From assembly GCA_905236455.1 (NCBI GenBank), contig CAJOPT010000004.1, forward strand, positions 19,157-83,156: a DNA stretch of 64,000 nucleotides, in the 5' to 3' direction. Positions within the stretch are counted from its first letter, which is position 1; every line of letters starts with the position of its first letter. A program made the translations under genes and the position numbers. The notes beneath the pieces are model-generated. The model worked only from the letters and a program-made list of their open reading frames with translations. It did not search any database and was not told the DNA's origin. Of the stretch, positions 52,769 to 62,768 are shown piece after piece. This stretch comes from an uncultured Prevotella sp. Its GTDB lineage: Bacteria; Bacteroidota; Bacteroidia; Bacteroidales; Bacteroidaceae.

Positions 52769-55006
52769 TTACTCATCGGCGAACAACTTGCCAGTACCAT
52801 GGATGTGAGTGACGCGGTCGTTGAGCTCACTAAGCTTACCATGATTCCAGCGTTCTGTCGTTCCTACGAGATAACCTGTGATGCGTTGCAGCTTGTCAAT
52901 ATGCTTTCCGCCACATTTTGGACAGACCTCAAGTTTCGGATCGGCATTTTCATATCCGCAATCCATACAGCGGTTACGGTTATGGTTCACACTTCCATAA
53001 CCCATATTAAGGCGATCCATCATATCAACAACACTCATTATAACCTGAGGATTATGTGTGGCATCGCCATCAATCTCCACATAAAAAATATGTCCGCCTC
53101 GGGTAAGGTCATGGTATGGAGCCTCTATCTCAGCCTTATGCCGTGCAGAGCATTTATAATATACCGGCACGTGGTTTGAGTTTGTATAATAGTCACGGTC
53201 GGTAATACCTGGAAGTATTCCAAAGTCCTTACGGTCTTTCTTGGTAAACTTGCCGGCAAGTCCTTCTGCCGGTGTAGCCAGTACACTGTAGTTATGGTGG
53301 TATCGCTCAGAGAACTCATTTGCACGATCACGGAAATAGGTAATAATGCGTAGACCTAACCGTTGGCTCTCCTCCGACTCACCATGGTGTTTTCCGGTAA
53401 GAGCGACGAGACACTCTGCGAGTCCGATAAATCCGATACCTAATGTACCTTGGTTGATTACCGACTCTATCGTATCCTCCGGCTTCAGCTTATCAGCACC
53501 AATCCATAGGGAGCGCATAAGAAGAGGGAACTGCTTTACGAATGCTGTCTTCTGGAACTGAAAGCGGTCGTCAAGCTGTTTTGCAGTGACCTCTAACATA
53601 TTGTCAAGCTTTGCAAAGAAAGCAGCAATGCGGGCTTCCTGATCCTCAATATCCATACATTCGATTGCGAGGCGCACTATATTGATAGTGGAAAACGACA
53701 AATTACCTCTTCCAATACTTGTCTTCTTGCCGAAGCGGTTCTCAAAGACACGTGTGCGACATCCCATGGTAGCCACCTCATGCAAGTATCGCTTTGGATC
53801 ATCAGCCTTCCACTCATCAGATTGGTTATAGGTCGTATCCAGATTCAAGAAGTTCGGGAAGAACCTCCGGGCCGTCACCTTGCATGCCAACTGATATAGG
53901 TCATAATTGGGATCATCCGGCAAATAGTTCACCCCTCGTTTCTTTTTCCATATTTGGATTGGGAAGATTGCGGTCTCACCATTTCCCACACCCTCGTAAG
54001 TGGAAAGGAGAAGCTCACGCATAACACATCGTCCCTCTGCGGAAGTGTCTGTTCCATAATTTATACTCGAGAACACCACCTGGTTTCCACCGCGAGAGTG
54101 AATGGTGTTCATATTGTGTATGAAAGCCTCCATAGCCTGATGCACACGTCCTACAGTCTTATTAACGGCATGTTGCAGTATGCGCTCCTCACCTTGTAAG
54201 CCATCCAATGGCTTCTTCAGATAATCAATCAGCGGCAGTTCATACAGATGGTGGTAGTCTGCTCCGTACAGATCCTCAAGGCTCTTAATCTCCTCGATGA
54301 AGCTGAGGCGCACAAAAGGAGCCAGATAGAAGTCGAAAGCGGGAATAGCCTGTCCACCATGCATCTCATTCTGTGCACATTCCATTGAGATACATGCCAG
54401 CACACTGGCAGTCTCTATGCGTTTAGCCGGACGGCTCTCTCCATGTCCTGCCATAAAGCCACGATGCAGGATATTGTCAAGCGGATGCTGGCAGCATGTC
54501 AAGGACTTCGTAGGATAATAATCCTTGTCATGAATGTGCAGGTAGTTATGCTCCACAGCGTCACGGCTCTCCTCCGACAGCAGATAGTCATCCACAAAAG
54601 GCTTGGTTGTCTCACTTGCAAATTTCATCATCATGCCCGCTGGAGTATCTGCGTTCATGTTCGCATTCTCACGAGTGACATCATTCGACTTTATATTAAC
54701 AATGTCAAGGAACACCTCACGAGTCTTAGCTTTTCTGGCAATACTACGCTGATTCCTATAGGCGATATATTTCTGTGCGACATCCTTACGTGAGCTTTTC
54801 ATCAGCTCAAGCTCAACAGCGTCCTGAATATCCTCTACGGTCATCTGCGACTTACCGCGGGTGTATATTCTGTCTGTTATCAACTGAAGAAGATGCTCAT
54901 CCTCGCCTTTATCCGTATGTATCATTGCCTTACGGATAGCAGCCATAACTTTCTGTTCGTTAAACCCTACAATGCGCCCATCACGCTTTACTACGGTCTG
55001 TATCAT
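52769..55006 (-). CDS. nrdD: Anaerobic ribonucleoside-triphosphate reductase
   Basis: Glycyl-radical class III reductase that makes dNTPs without oxygen. An N-terminal ATP-cone (VVKRDGRIVGFNEQKVMAAI) senses dATP/ATP. Near the C-terminus CMDCGYENADPKLEVCPKC forms the zinc site, followed by the radical glycine in RITGYLVGT. SFSTINIVRLAIE and MGCRTRVFENRFG lie in the barrel, the latter with a conserved Cys. The track start (55057) is at the predicted transcription start, so I use MIQTVVKRDG (55006), giving 745 aa. The activase gene nrdG, commonly next to nrdD, is not in the window. It converges on the TIGR03915 gene. Confidence 0.95.
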   Translation of the reverse strand: MIQTVVKRDGRIVGFNEQKVMAAIRKAMIHTDKGEDEHLLQLITDRIYTRGKSQMTVEDIQDAVELELMKSSRKDVAQKYIAYRNQRSIARKAKTREVFLDIVNIKSNDVTRENANMNADTPAGMMMKFASETTKPFVDDYLLSEESRDAVEHNYLHIHDKDYYPTKSLTCCQHPLDNILHRGFMAGHGESRPAKRIETASVLACISMECAQNEMHGGQAIPAFDFYLAPFVRLSFIEEIKSLEDLYGADYHHLYELPLIDYLKKPLDGLQGEERILQHAVNKTVGRVHQAMEAFIHNMNTIHSRGGNQVVFSSINYGTDTSAEGRCVMRELLLSTYEGVGNGETAIFPIQIWKKKRGVNYLPDDPNYDLYQLACKVTARRFFPNFLNLDTTYNQSDEWKADDPKRYLHEVATMGCRTRVFENRFGKKTSIGRGNLSFSTINIVRLAIECMDIEDQEARIAAFFAKLDNMLEVTAKQLDDRFQFQKTAFVKQFPLLMRSLWIGADKLKPEDTIESVINQGTLGIGFIGLAECLVALTGKHHGESEESQRLGLRIITYFRDRANEFSERYHHNYSVLATPAEGLAGKFTKKDRKDFGILPGITDRDYYTNSNHVPVYYKCSARHKAEIEAPYHDLTRGGHIFYVEIDGDATHNPQVIMSVVDMMDRLNMGYGSVNHNRNRCMDCGYENADPKLEVCPKCGGKHIDKLQRITGYLVGTTERWNHGKLSELNDRVTHIHGTGKLFADE

Positions 55007-55058
55007 GGTTTTGATATCGTTTAAAGTGATTAGAAATTTCTTATAGATTTTAGTCATG

Positions 55059-55066
55059 CAAAGGTA
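55059..55066 (-). promoter_or_regulatory. -7 promoter box of nrdD
   Basis: TACCTTTG on the minus strand; it decides against the upstream start at 55057. No NrdR-box pair or FNR-like site is obvious in the next 100 bp. Confidence 0.65.
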
Positions 55067-55174
55067 CTATATTATTTAATAAGAAGCACGCTCCAATTAT
55101 CCCTAAATTAGTTAAAGTATGTCAATCCACTGACAATCAGCAACATGATAAAAGCAGGTTTGATTATATCAAAA

Positions 55175-55205
55175 AAAATCGGATGTCATCCCGACGTCCG
55201 ATTTT
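55175..55205. terminator. Hairpin in the nrdD-groEL gap
   Basis: A 13-bp stem AAAATCGGATGTC / GACGTCCGATTTT (one G-T pair) with a 5-nt loop, flanked by A and T runs, so it could stop transcription in either direction. It lies about 110 bp upstream of the nrdD promoter and 240 bp downstream of groEL. The rest of the 380-bp gap is AT-rich and otherwise featureless. Confidence 0.6.
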
Positions 55206-55372
55206 CAAAAAACAAACTACTTAAAAACTAATCTACTAAAACAAATCAAAAAAATATCTTTTCGTGGCATCACGCCATTATTTCATTCATTTCTTAATGC
55301 AAAAGTAGTGCTTTTTACATAAACTTGCAAGTTTTTGAGTCAAAACAGTGCCCAAAAAACACGATTTTAACA

Positions 55373-55410
55373 CAAAATGAGGACATTTTCAACTAAATGT
55401 CCTCATTTTG
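55373..55410 (-). terminator. Terminator of groES-groEL
   Basis: A perfect 16-bp stem (CAAAATGAGGACATTT and its complement) around a 6-nt loop, 35 bp downstream of the groEL stop. Its arms carry A/T runs at both ends. Confidence 0.8.
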
Positions 55411-55445
55411 TTAAGCAGATATTACAATTTCTTATTATAATGATA

Positions 55446-57130
<1,685 letters not shown>

Positions 57131-57400
57131 TTATCCTATCACCGCAAGTACGTCTGACTGGCGCATGATAAGATACTTCTCTCCCTCAAACTCCAATTCG
57201 GTACCACTGTATTTGCCATAAAGAACCTCGTCACCAGCTTTGAGAATCATCTCCTCATCCTTGGTGCCATTGCCTACGGCAACAATCTTTCCATGTAATG
57301 GTTTCTCTTTTGCAGTATCAGGGATAATGATACCGCCAACTTTCTCTTCAGCCGGTGCAGGAAGTACAAGCACCCGATCTGCTAATGGTTTAATGTTCAT
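57131..57400 (-). CDS. groES: 10-kDa chaperonin GroES
   Basis: Heptameric lid of the GroEL chamber. [20 protein letters not shown], the mobile loop [17 protein letters not shown], and the [20 protein letters not shown]-terminal segment are diagnostic. 89 aa is normal. It is the first gene of the leftward groES-groEL operon. No TAnnTTTG box is seen in the 141-bp upstream gap; instead there are two copies of a TGACAAT..TGTCAG dyad, suggesting special (heat-shock-type) control. Confidence 0.97.
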   Translation of the reverse strand: MNIKPLADRVLVLPAPAEEKVGGIIIPDTAKEKPLHGKIVAVGNGTKDEEMILKAGDEVLYGKYSGTELEFEGEKYLIMRQSDVLAVIG

Positions 57401-57470
57401 AACTTTTATTTTTAAGTTTAATAATTCTTTGTTTACCCCGAATATGGCGAAAAGTGTGCCAAAAAAGGAA

Positions 57471-57513
57471 AACTGACAATTCTGTCAGTAATGTCATGAC
57501 AATATTGTCAGTT
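57471..57513. promoter_or_regulatory. Duplicated dyad, possible operator upstream of groES or terminator of the CE7 gene
   Basis: TGACAATTCTGTCAG (57474-57488) and TGACAATATTGTCAG (57497-57511) are two near-identical 15-bp palindromic units 23 bp apart. The outermost arms AACTGACAAT and ATTGTCAGTT also form a 10-bp inverted repeat. This is not the CIRCE element. It lies 70-110 bp before groES and 29 bp after the esterase gene, where it is followed on the minus strand by a T-rich tract, so a terminator role is the alternative. Confidence 0.6.
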
Positions 57514-57541
57514 TTTTCTTACTTATATTATAAGAAATGTG

Positions 57542-58888
57542 TCATTTCAACAGATGGCTTTTTATCCATTGCATCTGTCCGAACTCAGTGGCATCACTTG
57601 TCCAATGTTCATTAATAGGTGTTATCAAGCTTTCTTTCTTACATTTCAGTGTATTCCATACGACGTAGCTGGTTGTAGGTGGACAAGTATTATCATTGTA
57701 TCCCCATGTCATGTAAACAGGAGAGACAACGTGTCTGGCAAAGTTCACCACATCATAATATGACAATGTTTTGGCATTATTCGGTGTCAACACATTATCC
57801 ATCTTATTAAAATGAGGATATCCGCCAGTACGACCTTTATCCATATATGCGCACATATCACTCAGAGCCGGATGGTTTACCACACATTGTGTGATGCGTT
57901 TGTCAAGCCCAGCCGTTACCAAGGCAAGAGCGCCTCCCTGACTTCCACCCTGTACAGCCATGTTTCTCCCATCCCATTCCGGTAATGACGCAAGGAGGTC
58001 AATACAACGTATCAATCCCAGATATACATGTTTCATATAATACCGGTCACGATGGTCGACGCCATTCTCTAAATACCCTCCATTATTTGCGTTAAAAGCA
58101 TGACTGAGGTCATCAAAGGTCGCTTTTGGAAGCCTTGGATCCAATCCATGTATCTCAATCTCAAAACGGACAAAGCCATTTTCCGCATAATACTTATGGC
58201 GCAAAGGCTCTTTTATAGTCTTCACACCTGCCCCAGGAGGACAGAGCACGGCAGGACAAGAGCCAGCCTTGGCATCTTTGGGATAAAACAAATAACCGTA
58301 CATGGAATGTCCTTCTTTGTCTATCAATAACTTTATCAGGTAACAGTCTATTTTATCCGTACAATACTCTTTTGCAAGTTCCTTGGTATATCTCAGCGGC
58401 ATTTTCCGCATCTCATTGATATTACTGTTCCAAAACGTCATAAAGTCGGAAGGTTCCTGAGTATATGGAACGAGCTTATTTACAGAGAAGCCTACCTTGA
58501 CATGGTGTGAGACAACGGTTCCATTATCAGAAAAGTTTAAGGTCAAGTCTCTGAAACCAGGTTTCTGACGTGTTCCGATACTCAACTTAGCCCGTCCGTT
58601 TTCCAATTTCACAGATCCTTTCTTATCTGGTTCCTGCATGTCATCAGATAAGTAATAATCAAGCATGCAGTCACATGGTACACCATATTTATATAATTGT
58701 ATTTCCACCGTTGCTTTCTCACCAGTCTCGTACAACCAGTCTGGATGATCAGGCACTGTTACCCACAGATAGTCGCTTCGATAAGGGTAGTTCTCTGCCC
58801 TCACACTATTGCTTATAAACAGAAATACACTCATAAGAAGGAAAAGACACAGCTTCCTCTTAAATAGATTTTTGTTATAATCTTTCAT
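57542..58888 (-). CDS. Secreted acetyl esterase, CE7 (acetylxylan esterase) family
   Basis: Exported alpha/beta hydrolase with a signal peptide (LFLLMSVFLFISNSVRA-type hydrophobic N-terminus). An extra beta domain of about 120 residues precedes the catalytic domain (KATVEIQLYKYGVPCDCML). The nucleophile elbow is GGSQGGALAL (Ser near residue 316), the oxyanion region CPPGAGV, the Asp in WGYNDNTCPPTTSY and the His in INEHWTSD: the complete CE7 triad. 448 aa. CE7 enzymes remove acetyl groups from xylo-oligosaccharides or cephalosporin C; the substrate here is inferred. There are no xylanase genes alongside. It has its own promoter box. Confidence 0.9.
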   Translation of the reverse strand: MKDYNKNLFKRKLCLFLLMSVFLFISNSVRAENYPYRSDYLWVTVPDHPDWLYETGEKATVEIQLYKYGVPCDCMLDYYLSDDMQEPDKKGSVKLENGRAKLSIGTRQKPGFRDLTLNFSDNGTVVSHHVKVGFSVNKLVPYTQEPSDFMTFWNSNINEMRKMPLRYTKELAKEYCTDKIDCYLIKLLIDKEGHSMYGYLFYPKDAKAGSCPAVLCPPGAGVKTIKEPLRHKYYAENGFVRFEIEIHGLDPRLPKATFDDLSHAFNANNGGYLENGVDHRDRYYMKHVYLGLIRCIDLLASLPEWDGRNMAVQGGSQGGALALVTAGLDKRITQCVVNHPALSDMCAYMDKGRTGGYPHFNKMDNVLTPNNAKTLSYYDVVNFARHVVSPVYMTWGYNDNTCPPTTSYVVWNTLKCKKESLITPINEHWTSDATEFGQMQWIKSHLLK

Positions 58889-58929
58889 TGTTAAAATAGA
58901 TTGTTTTAATAGATATACCTTCTACACCG

Positions 58930-58937
58930 CAAAGGTA
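58930..58937 (-). promoter_or_regulatory. -7 promoter box of the CE7 esterase gene
   Basis: TACCTTTG on the minus strand, 41 bp upstream of the ATG at 58888. Confidence 0.6.
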
Positions 58938-59002
58938 CAACAAAATTTATTAATAAGTATCACTTTTCAAAGAAAACGCATTGGAATATCAGAAATATTA
59001 CA

Positions 59003-59010
59003 TATCTTTG
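59003..59010 (+). promoter_or_regulatory. -7 promoter box of sppA
   Basis: TATCTTTG, 27 bp upstream of the ATG at 59038; an ATTGG about 19 bp further up may serve as a weak -33 box. Back-to-back with the esterase promoter. Confidence 0.6.
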
Positions 59011-59037
59011 CAAGAGTTTATCTAAATCCGTTATTAT

Positions 59038-60804
59038 ATGAAAGAGTTTTTTAAGTATGTCTTTGCGACTATTGTAGGAATCATCCTACTCTCAATTATC
59101 ATGGGAATACTTGGTATTATGAGTCTTGTTGGAATCGTTGCATCAGGAGAACAGACAAAAAACATACAGGACAACTCGGTACTTGTGGTCAAGCTGTCAG
59201 GTACCATGAGCGAAAGGGCAGAAAATGATATTATGGCTGAGTTTACCGGACAAATGGGTTCTCAGATCGGCTTGGATAATCTGCTCAGTGCCATCAAGAA
59301 AGCTAAGGCGAATGAAAGCGTCAAGGGTATATATATTGAGGCTGGAGCATTTGCCCCTGATTCATACGCCTCACTTCAGGCAGCGCGCAATGCCTTGCTT
59401 GACTTTAAGAAAAGCGGCAAATGGATTGTGGCATACGGAGACTCATATACGCAGGGTGCTTATTATCTCTCGTCCGTTGCCGATAAGTTGTGGGTAAATC
59501 CTGAAGGAATGATAGACTGGCATGGTCTTGCCTCAGAGAAGTTCTTTGTCAAGGATCTTCTGGAGAAGGCTGGAGTTAAAATGCAAGTAGCAAAAGTCGG
59601 CTCATATAAAAGTGCCGTCGAGACATTCATTGGTGACAAGATGAGTGACGCTGACCGCGAGCAGACATTAGCATACATAACCAGTATCTGGAATAATGTA
59701 ACCAAGGACGTTGCTGCCAGCCGGAAGGTGTCGGTAGAGCAGTTGAATGCCTATGCAGACAGCCTTGTCACATTAGCTTCCCCCAGCAGCTATGTCAAGA
59801 TGAGACTTGCTGACGGGCTCCTTTACACAGATCAGGTAAAACAGGAGGTAAAGAAAATGCTTAAGCTCGACGCTGATAAGTCTATCAACCAGTTGAGCAT
59901 TAGTGACATGGCGACAGCCAAGGGCGACACAAAGGGAGATGAGATTGCCGTTTATTATGCCTATGGTGAAATAGTAAGTGGTGTGACGGGAGAGTTCTCG
60001 AGAGAGCATCAGATTGAATCAGAGAAAGTATGTTATGATCTGGAAAAGCTGATGAATGATGATGACGTTAAAGCTGTCGTCCTACGTGTTAACTCTCCAG
60101 GTGGAAGTGCATATGCGTCAGAGCAAATCAACCATTATATAAAAATGCTACAGGCAAAGAAACCCGTAGTGGTATCTATGGGTGGAATGGCCGCCTCTGG
60201 CGGATATTATATCAGCGCACCGGCAAACTGGATTGTCGCCGAGCCGACTACACTGACAGGAAGTATCGGAATCTTTGGAATGTTCCCTGACTTCAGTAAC
60301 CTCCTCACGCAGAAACTTGGAATAAAGTTTGATGAAGTAAAAACAAATAAAAACAGTGCTTTCGGCTCCATGGGACGCCCGTTTAACGCTGAGGAGATGA
60401 GACTTCTTGAGTCATATATTGACAGAGGGTATAACACCTTCCGTCAGCGCGTCGCTGAAGGAAGAAAACTTTCTGTGGATAGTGTCGAGAAGATTGCCCA
60501 AGGTCATGTCTGGACAGGTGAGGATGCGTTAAAGATAAAACTCGTAGACCAACTTGGAGGCTTGGATGTCGCTCTTGCCAAGGCAGCCAAACTCGCAAAA
60601 CTTGAAGAGTATCATGCCAAGAGCTATCCTGCACCAGCCGACTGGTTGGACAATTTCCTTAAAATGACGAAGAAGGGCAGTTATCTTGATGAGGGGCTCC
60701 AGGCTTTTATGGGTGAATACTATGAGCCTTTCATGTTTATCAAGACTATACGCCAGAAAGACCCGGTACAGGCACGCATACCTTATTATATTAATATAAA
60801 GTAA
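59038..60804 (+). CDS. sppA: Signal peptide peptidase SppA, long (67K) type
   Basis: Membrane-anchored serine protease that degrades signal peptides after release. One N-terminal helix (FATIVGIILLSIIMGILGIM) anchors it. It is the double-domain type: the catalytic Lys is in KVGSYKSAVETF (near residue 190, first repeat) and the Ser in GGMAASGGYYIS (near 388, second repeat), as in E. coli SppA. VLRVNSPGGSAYASE and TLTGSIGIFG are further family motifs. 588 aa is normal. It leads the sppA-lpxK-PNP-thiL block, an order I know from other Bacteroidetes. Confidence 0.95.
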   Translation: MKEFFKYVFATIVGIILLSIIMGILGIMSLVGIVASGEQTKNIQDNSVLVVKLSGTMSERAENDIMAEFTGQMGSQIGLDNLLSAIKKAKANESVKGIYIEAGAFAPDSYASLQAARNALLDFKKSGKWIVAYGDSYTQGAYYLSSVADKLWVNPEGMIDWHGLASEKFFVKDLLEKAGVKMQVAKVGSYKSAVETFIGDKMSDADREQTLAYITSIWNNVTKDVAASRKVSVEQLNAYADSLVTLASPSSYVKMRLADGLLYTDQVKQEVKKMLKLDADKSINQLSISDMATAKGDTKGDEIAVYYAYGEIVSGVTGEFSREHQIESEKVCYDLEKLMNDDDVKAVVLRVNSPGGSAYASEQINHYIKMLQAKKPVVVSMGGMAASGGYYISAPANWIVAEPTTLTGSIGIFGMFPDFSNLLTQKLGIKFDEVKTNKNSAFGSMGRPFNAEEMRLLESYIDRGYNTFRQRVAEGRKLSVDSVEKIAQGHVWTGEDALKIKLVDQLGGLDVALAKAAKLAKLEEYHAKSYPAPADWLDNFLKMTKKGSYLDEGLQAFMGEYYEPFMFIKTIRQKDPVQARIPYYINIK

Positions 60805-60856
60805 CGGGTGTGTTGTATTATCAGAGTTAGTTATTAGTAATATCGTGATTTTGCTG

Positions 60857-62026
60857 ATGGAAGGTGACTTTATAAAGATCAACGAATGGCTACTGCCAGC
60901 CAGCTGGATTTACGGGATGATTACAGGGCTAAGGAACCAGCTTTTCGAACTTGGCATCCTTAAAAGCCGGAGTTTCAAAATCCCAGTAATTTCAGTTGGA
61001 AACATTACAGTTGGCGGTTCTGGTAAGACTCCACATGTGGAATACCTCATTCGTTTATTGCAAGACAAAGTCAAAGTCGCCGTCCTCAGCAGAGGATATA
61101 AGCGTAAAAGCAAGGGGTTTATACTCGCTGACGATACCATGACAGCAGATGATATTGGTGACGAGCCATATCAGATGAAGAAGAAATTTCCACAAGTATA
61201 TATTGCCGTTGACAAAAACAGGTGTGAAGGTATTGACAATCTCACCGATGATACCATTGCAAAAGGCACGGAAGTGATTCTCCTTGATGACGCATTTCAA
61301 CATAGATATGTGAAGCCAGGTATCAACATACTCCTTGTTGACTATCACCGGCTTATAATCCATGACAAGCTCCTGCCTGCAGGAAGGCTCAGGGAGTCGA
61401 AGGATGGCAAGTCACGTGCCGACATTGTGATTATAACAAAATGTCCTAAAGACTTGAAAGCTATCAACTTCCGTGTGATCACGAAAGCCATGGGACTTTA
61501 TCCGTACCAAGGATTGTTCTTTACGACCTTAAGCTACAAAAATCCCAAACAAGTTTTTGGAGAGAAGGAAAAACCGCTTGAGAGTATCAGCGGAGAGAAT
61601 GTTCTCTTGCTTACAGGTATTGCGTCACCAAAGCAAATGATAATTGACCTGGAACCGCAATGTAAGTCTATAACCCCGCTCTCCTACCCTGACCATCACA
61701 GGTTCAGAAAATCTGATATTGAGAAGATTAACAGGACCTTCGCGGCGATGCCTTCACCTAAAACTATTATCACAACCGAAAAGGACGCAGTACGTCTTGA
61801 TGGCATACAAGGATTAAGCCAAGAAGTACTTGACAATCTTTACGCTCTTCCAATAGAGATAAAGTTCATGTTGGATCAAGAAAATCTGTTTAACGAAAAA
61901 ATAATCAGCTATGTACGAAAAAATTCAAGAAACAGCATCTTGGCTAAAAGCAAAGATGAGCACAAACCCAAAGACAGCGATCATACTGGGAACAGGCCTC
62001 GGACAATTATCTTCCGAAATAACTGA
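60857..62026 (+). CDS. lpxK: Tetraacyldisaccharide 4'-kinase
   Basis: Phosphorylates the 4' position of the lipid A disaccharide, at the inner membrane. The Walker A is ISVGNITVGGSGKTPHVEYL (about residues 45-64), followed by VAVLSRGYKRKSKG and the catalytic-side segment EVILLDDAFQHRYVKPGINI. TEKDAVRL near the end is also conserved. The track starts at a GTG (60845); I use the ATG at 60857 (MEGDFIKINEWL), 389 aa. The 3' end overlaps the next gene by 116 nt in another frame; the extra tail (SRNSILAKSKDEHKPKD...) is basic and polar. Confidence 0.94.
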   Translation: MEGDFIKINEWLLPASWIYGMITGLRNQLFELGILKSRSFKIPVISVGNITVGGSGKTPHVEYLIRLLQDKVKVAVLSRGYKRKSKGFILADDTMTADDIGDEPYQMKKKFPQVYIAVDKNRCEGIDNLTDDTIAKGTEVILLDDAFQHRYVKPGINILLVDYHRLIIHDKLLPAGRLRESKDGKSRADIVIITKCPKDLKAINFRVITKAMGLYPYQGLFFTTLSYKNPKQVFGEKEKPLESISGENVLLLTGIASPKQMIIDLEPQCKSITPLSYPDHHRFRKSDIEKINRTFAAMPSPKTIITTEKDAVRLDGIQGLSQEVLDNLYALPIEIKFMLDQENLFNEKIISYVRKNSRNSILAKSKDEHKPKDSDHTGNRPRTIIFRNN

Positions 62027-62720
62027 GGCTTACGAGTTTCCATATTCAGAGATACCAAACTTTCCCGTTTCCACAGTAGAAGGACACACTGGGAAACTTA
62101 TCTTTGGCAAGCTTGGAGGAAAAGATATCCTTGCCATGCAAGGACGTTTCCATTACTATGAGGGGTATAACATGAAGGAGGTGACCTTCCCTATCAGAGT
62201 AATGTATGAGTTAGGAATACAAACCCTTTTTGTCAGCAATGCCGCGGGAGGTATGAATCCGACATTCAAAATTGGCGACATAATGATTATCACCGACCAT
62301 ATCAATATGATGCCAGAACATCCGCTACGTGGGAAAAACTTCCCCACCGGTCCAAGGTTCCCCGACATGCATGAGGCATACAGACATCAGCTCATAGAGC
62401 TTGCAGATGAAATTGCCAAAGAGAAGAATATCCCAGTACAACATGGCGTATACGTTGCCGTGCAAGGTCCTACATTTGAGACCCCAGCGGAATATCGCAT
62501 GTATCGCATTTTGGGCGGTGATGCCGTCGGTATGAGTACCGTTCCAGAAGTAATAGTGGCAAACCACTGTGGCATAAAAGCTTTCGGCATAAGCATTATC
62601 ACAGACCTTGGAGGCTTCGATGTGCCAGTAGCTGTCAGTCATGAGGAAGTGCAGGTTGCAGCCAATAAAGCACAACCGCTGATGACCGAGATTATGCGTG
62701 AGATGATCAGGCGTTCCTAA
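61911..62720 (+). CDS. Purine-nucleoside phosphorylase
   Basis: Trimeric-type PNP that cleaves purine nucleosides with phosphate for salvage. Family motifs: AIILGTGLGQLSSEI, phosphate-binding GRFHYYEGYNMKEVTFP, SNAAGGMNPTFKIGDIM, GVYVAVQGPTFETPAEYRM, and GMSTVPEVIVANHCGIKAFG with IITDLG. 269 aa is normal. The chosen ATG (61911) lies inside lpxK; an alternative ATG at 61956 (MSTNPKTAIILG) would still overlap by 71 nt, and the N-terminal helix MYEKIQETASWLK is typical of the family, so I keep 61911. thiL follows after 48 bp. Confidence 0.95.
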   Translation: MYEKIQETASWLKAKMSTNPKTAIILGTGLGQLSSEITEAYEFPYSEIPNFPVSTVEGHTGKLIFGKLGGKDILAMQGRFHYYEGYNMKEVTFPIRVMYELGIQTLFVSNAAGGMNPTFKIGDIMIITDHINMMPEHPLRGKNFPTGPRFPDMHEAYRHQLIELADEIAKEKNIPVQHGVYVAVQGPTFETPAEYRMYRILGGDAVGMSTVPEVIVANHCGIKAFGISIITDLGGFDVPVAVSHEEVQVAANKAQPLMTEIMREMIRRS

Positions 62721-62768
62721 GTATTCATAAATAACATCTTTTGATATATTATCACATATTAATTTCAC

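Noticed and set aside
57401-57541. CIRCE element for HrcA upstream of groES
   Set aside because: TTAGCACTC-N9-GAGTGCTAA is absent; the palindromes present have a different sequence.
62721-62768. TPP riboswitch upstream of thiL
   Set aside because: The gap is only 48 bp and shows none of the conserved thi-box sequence.
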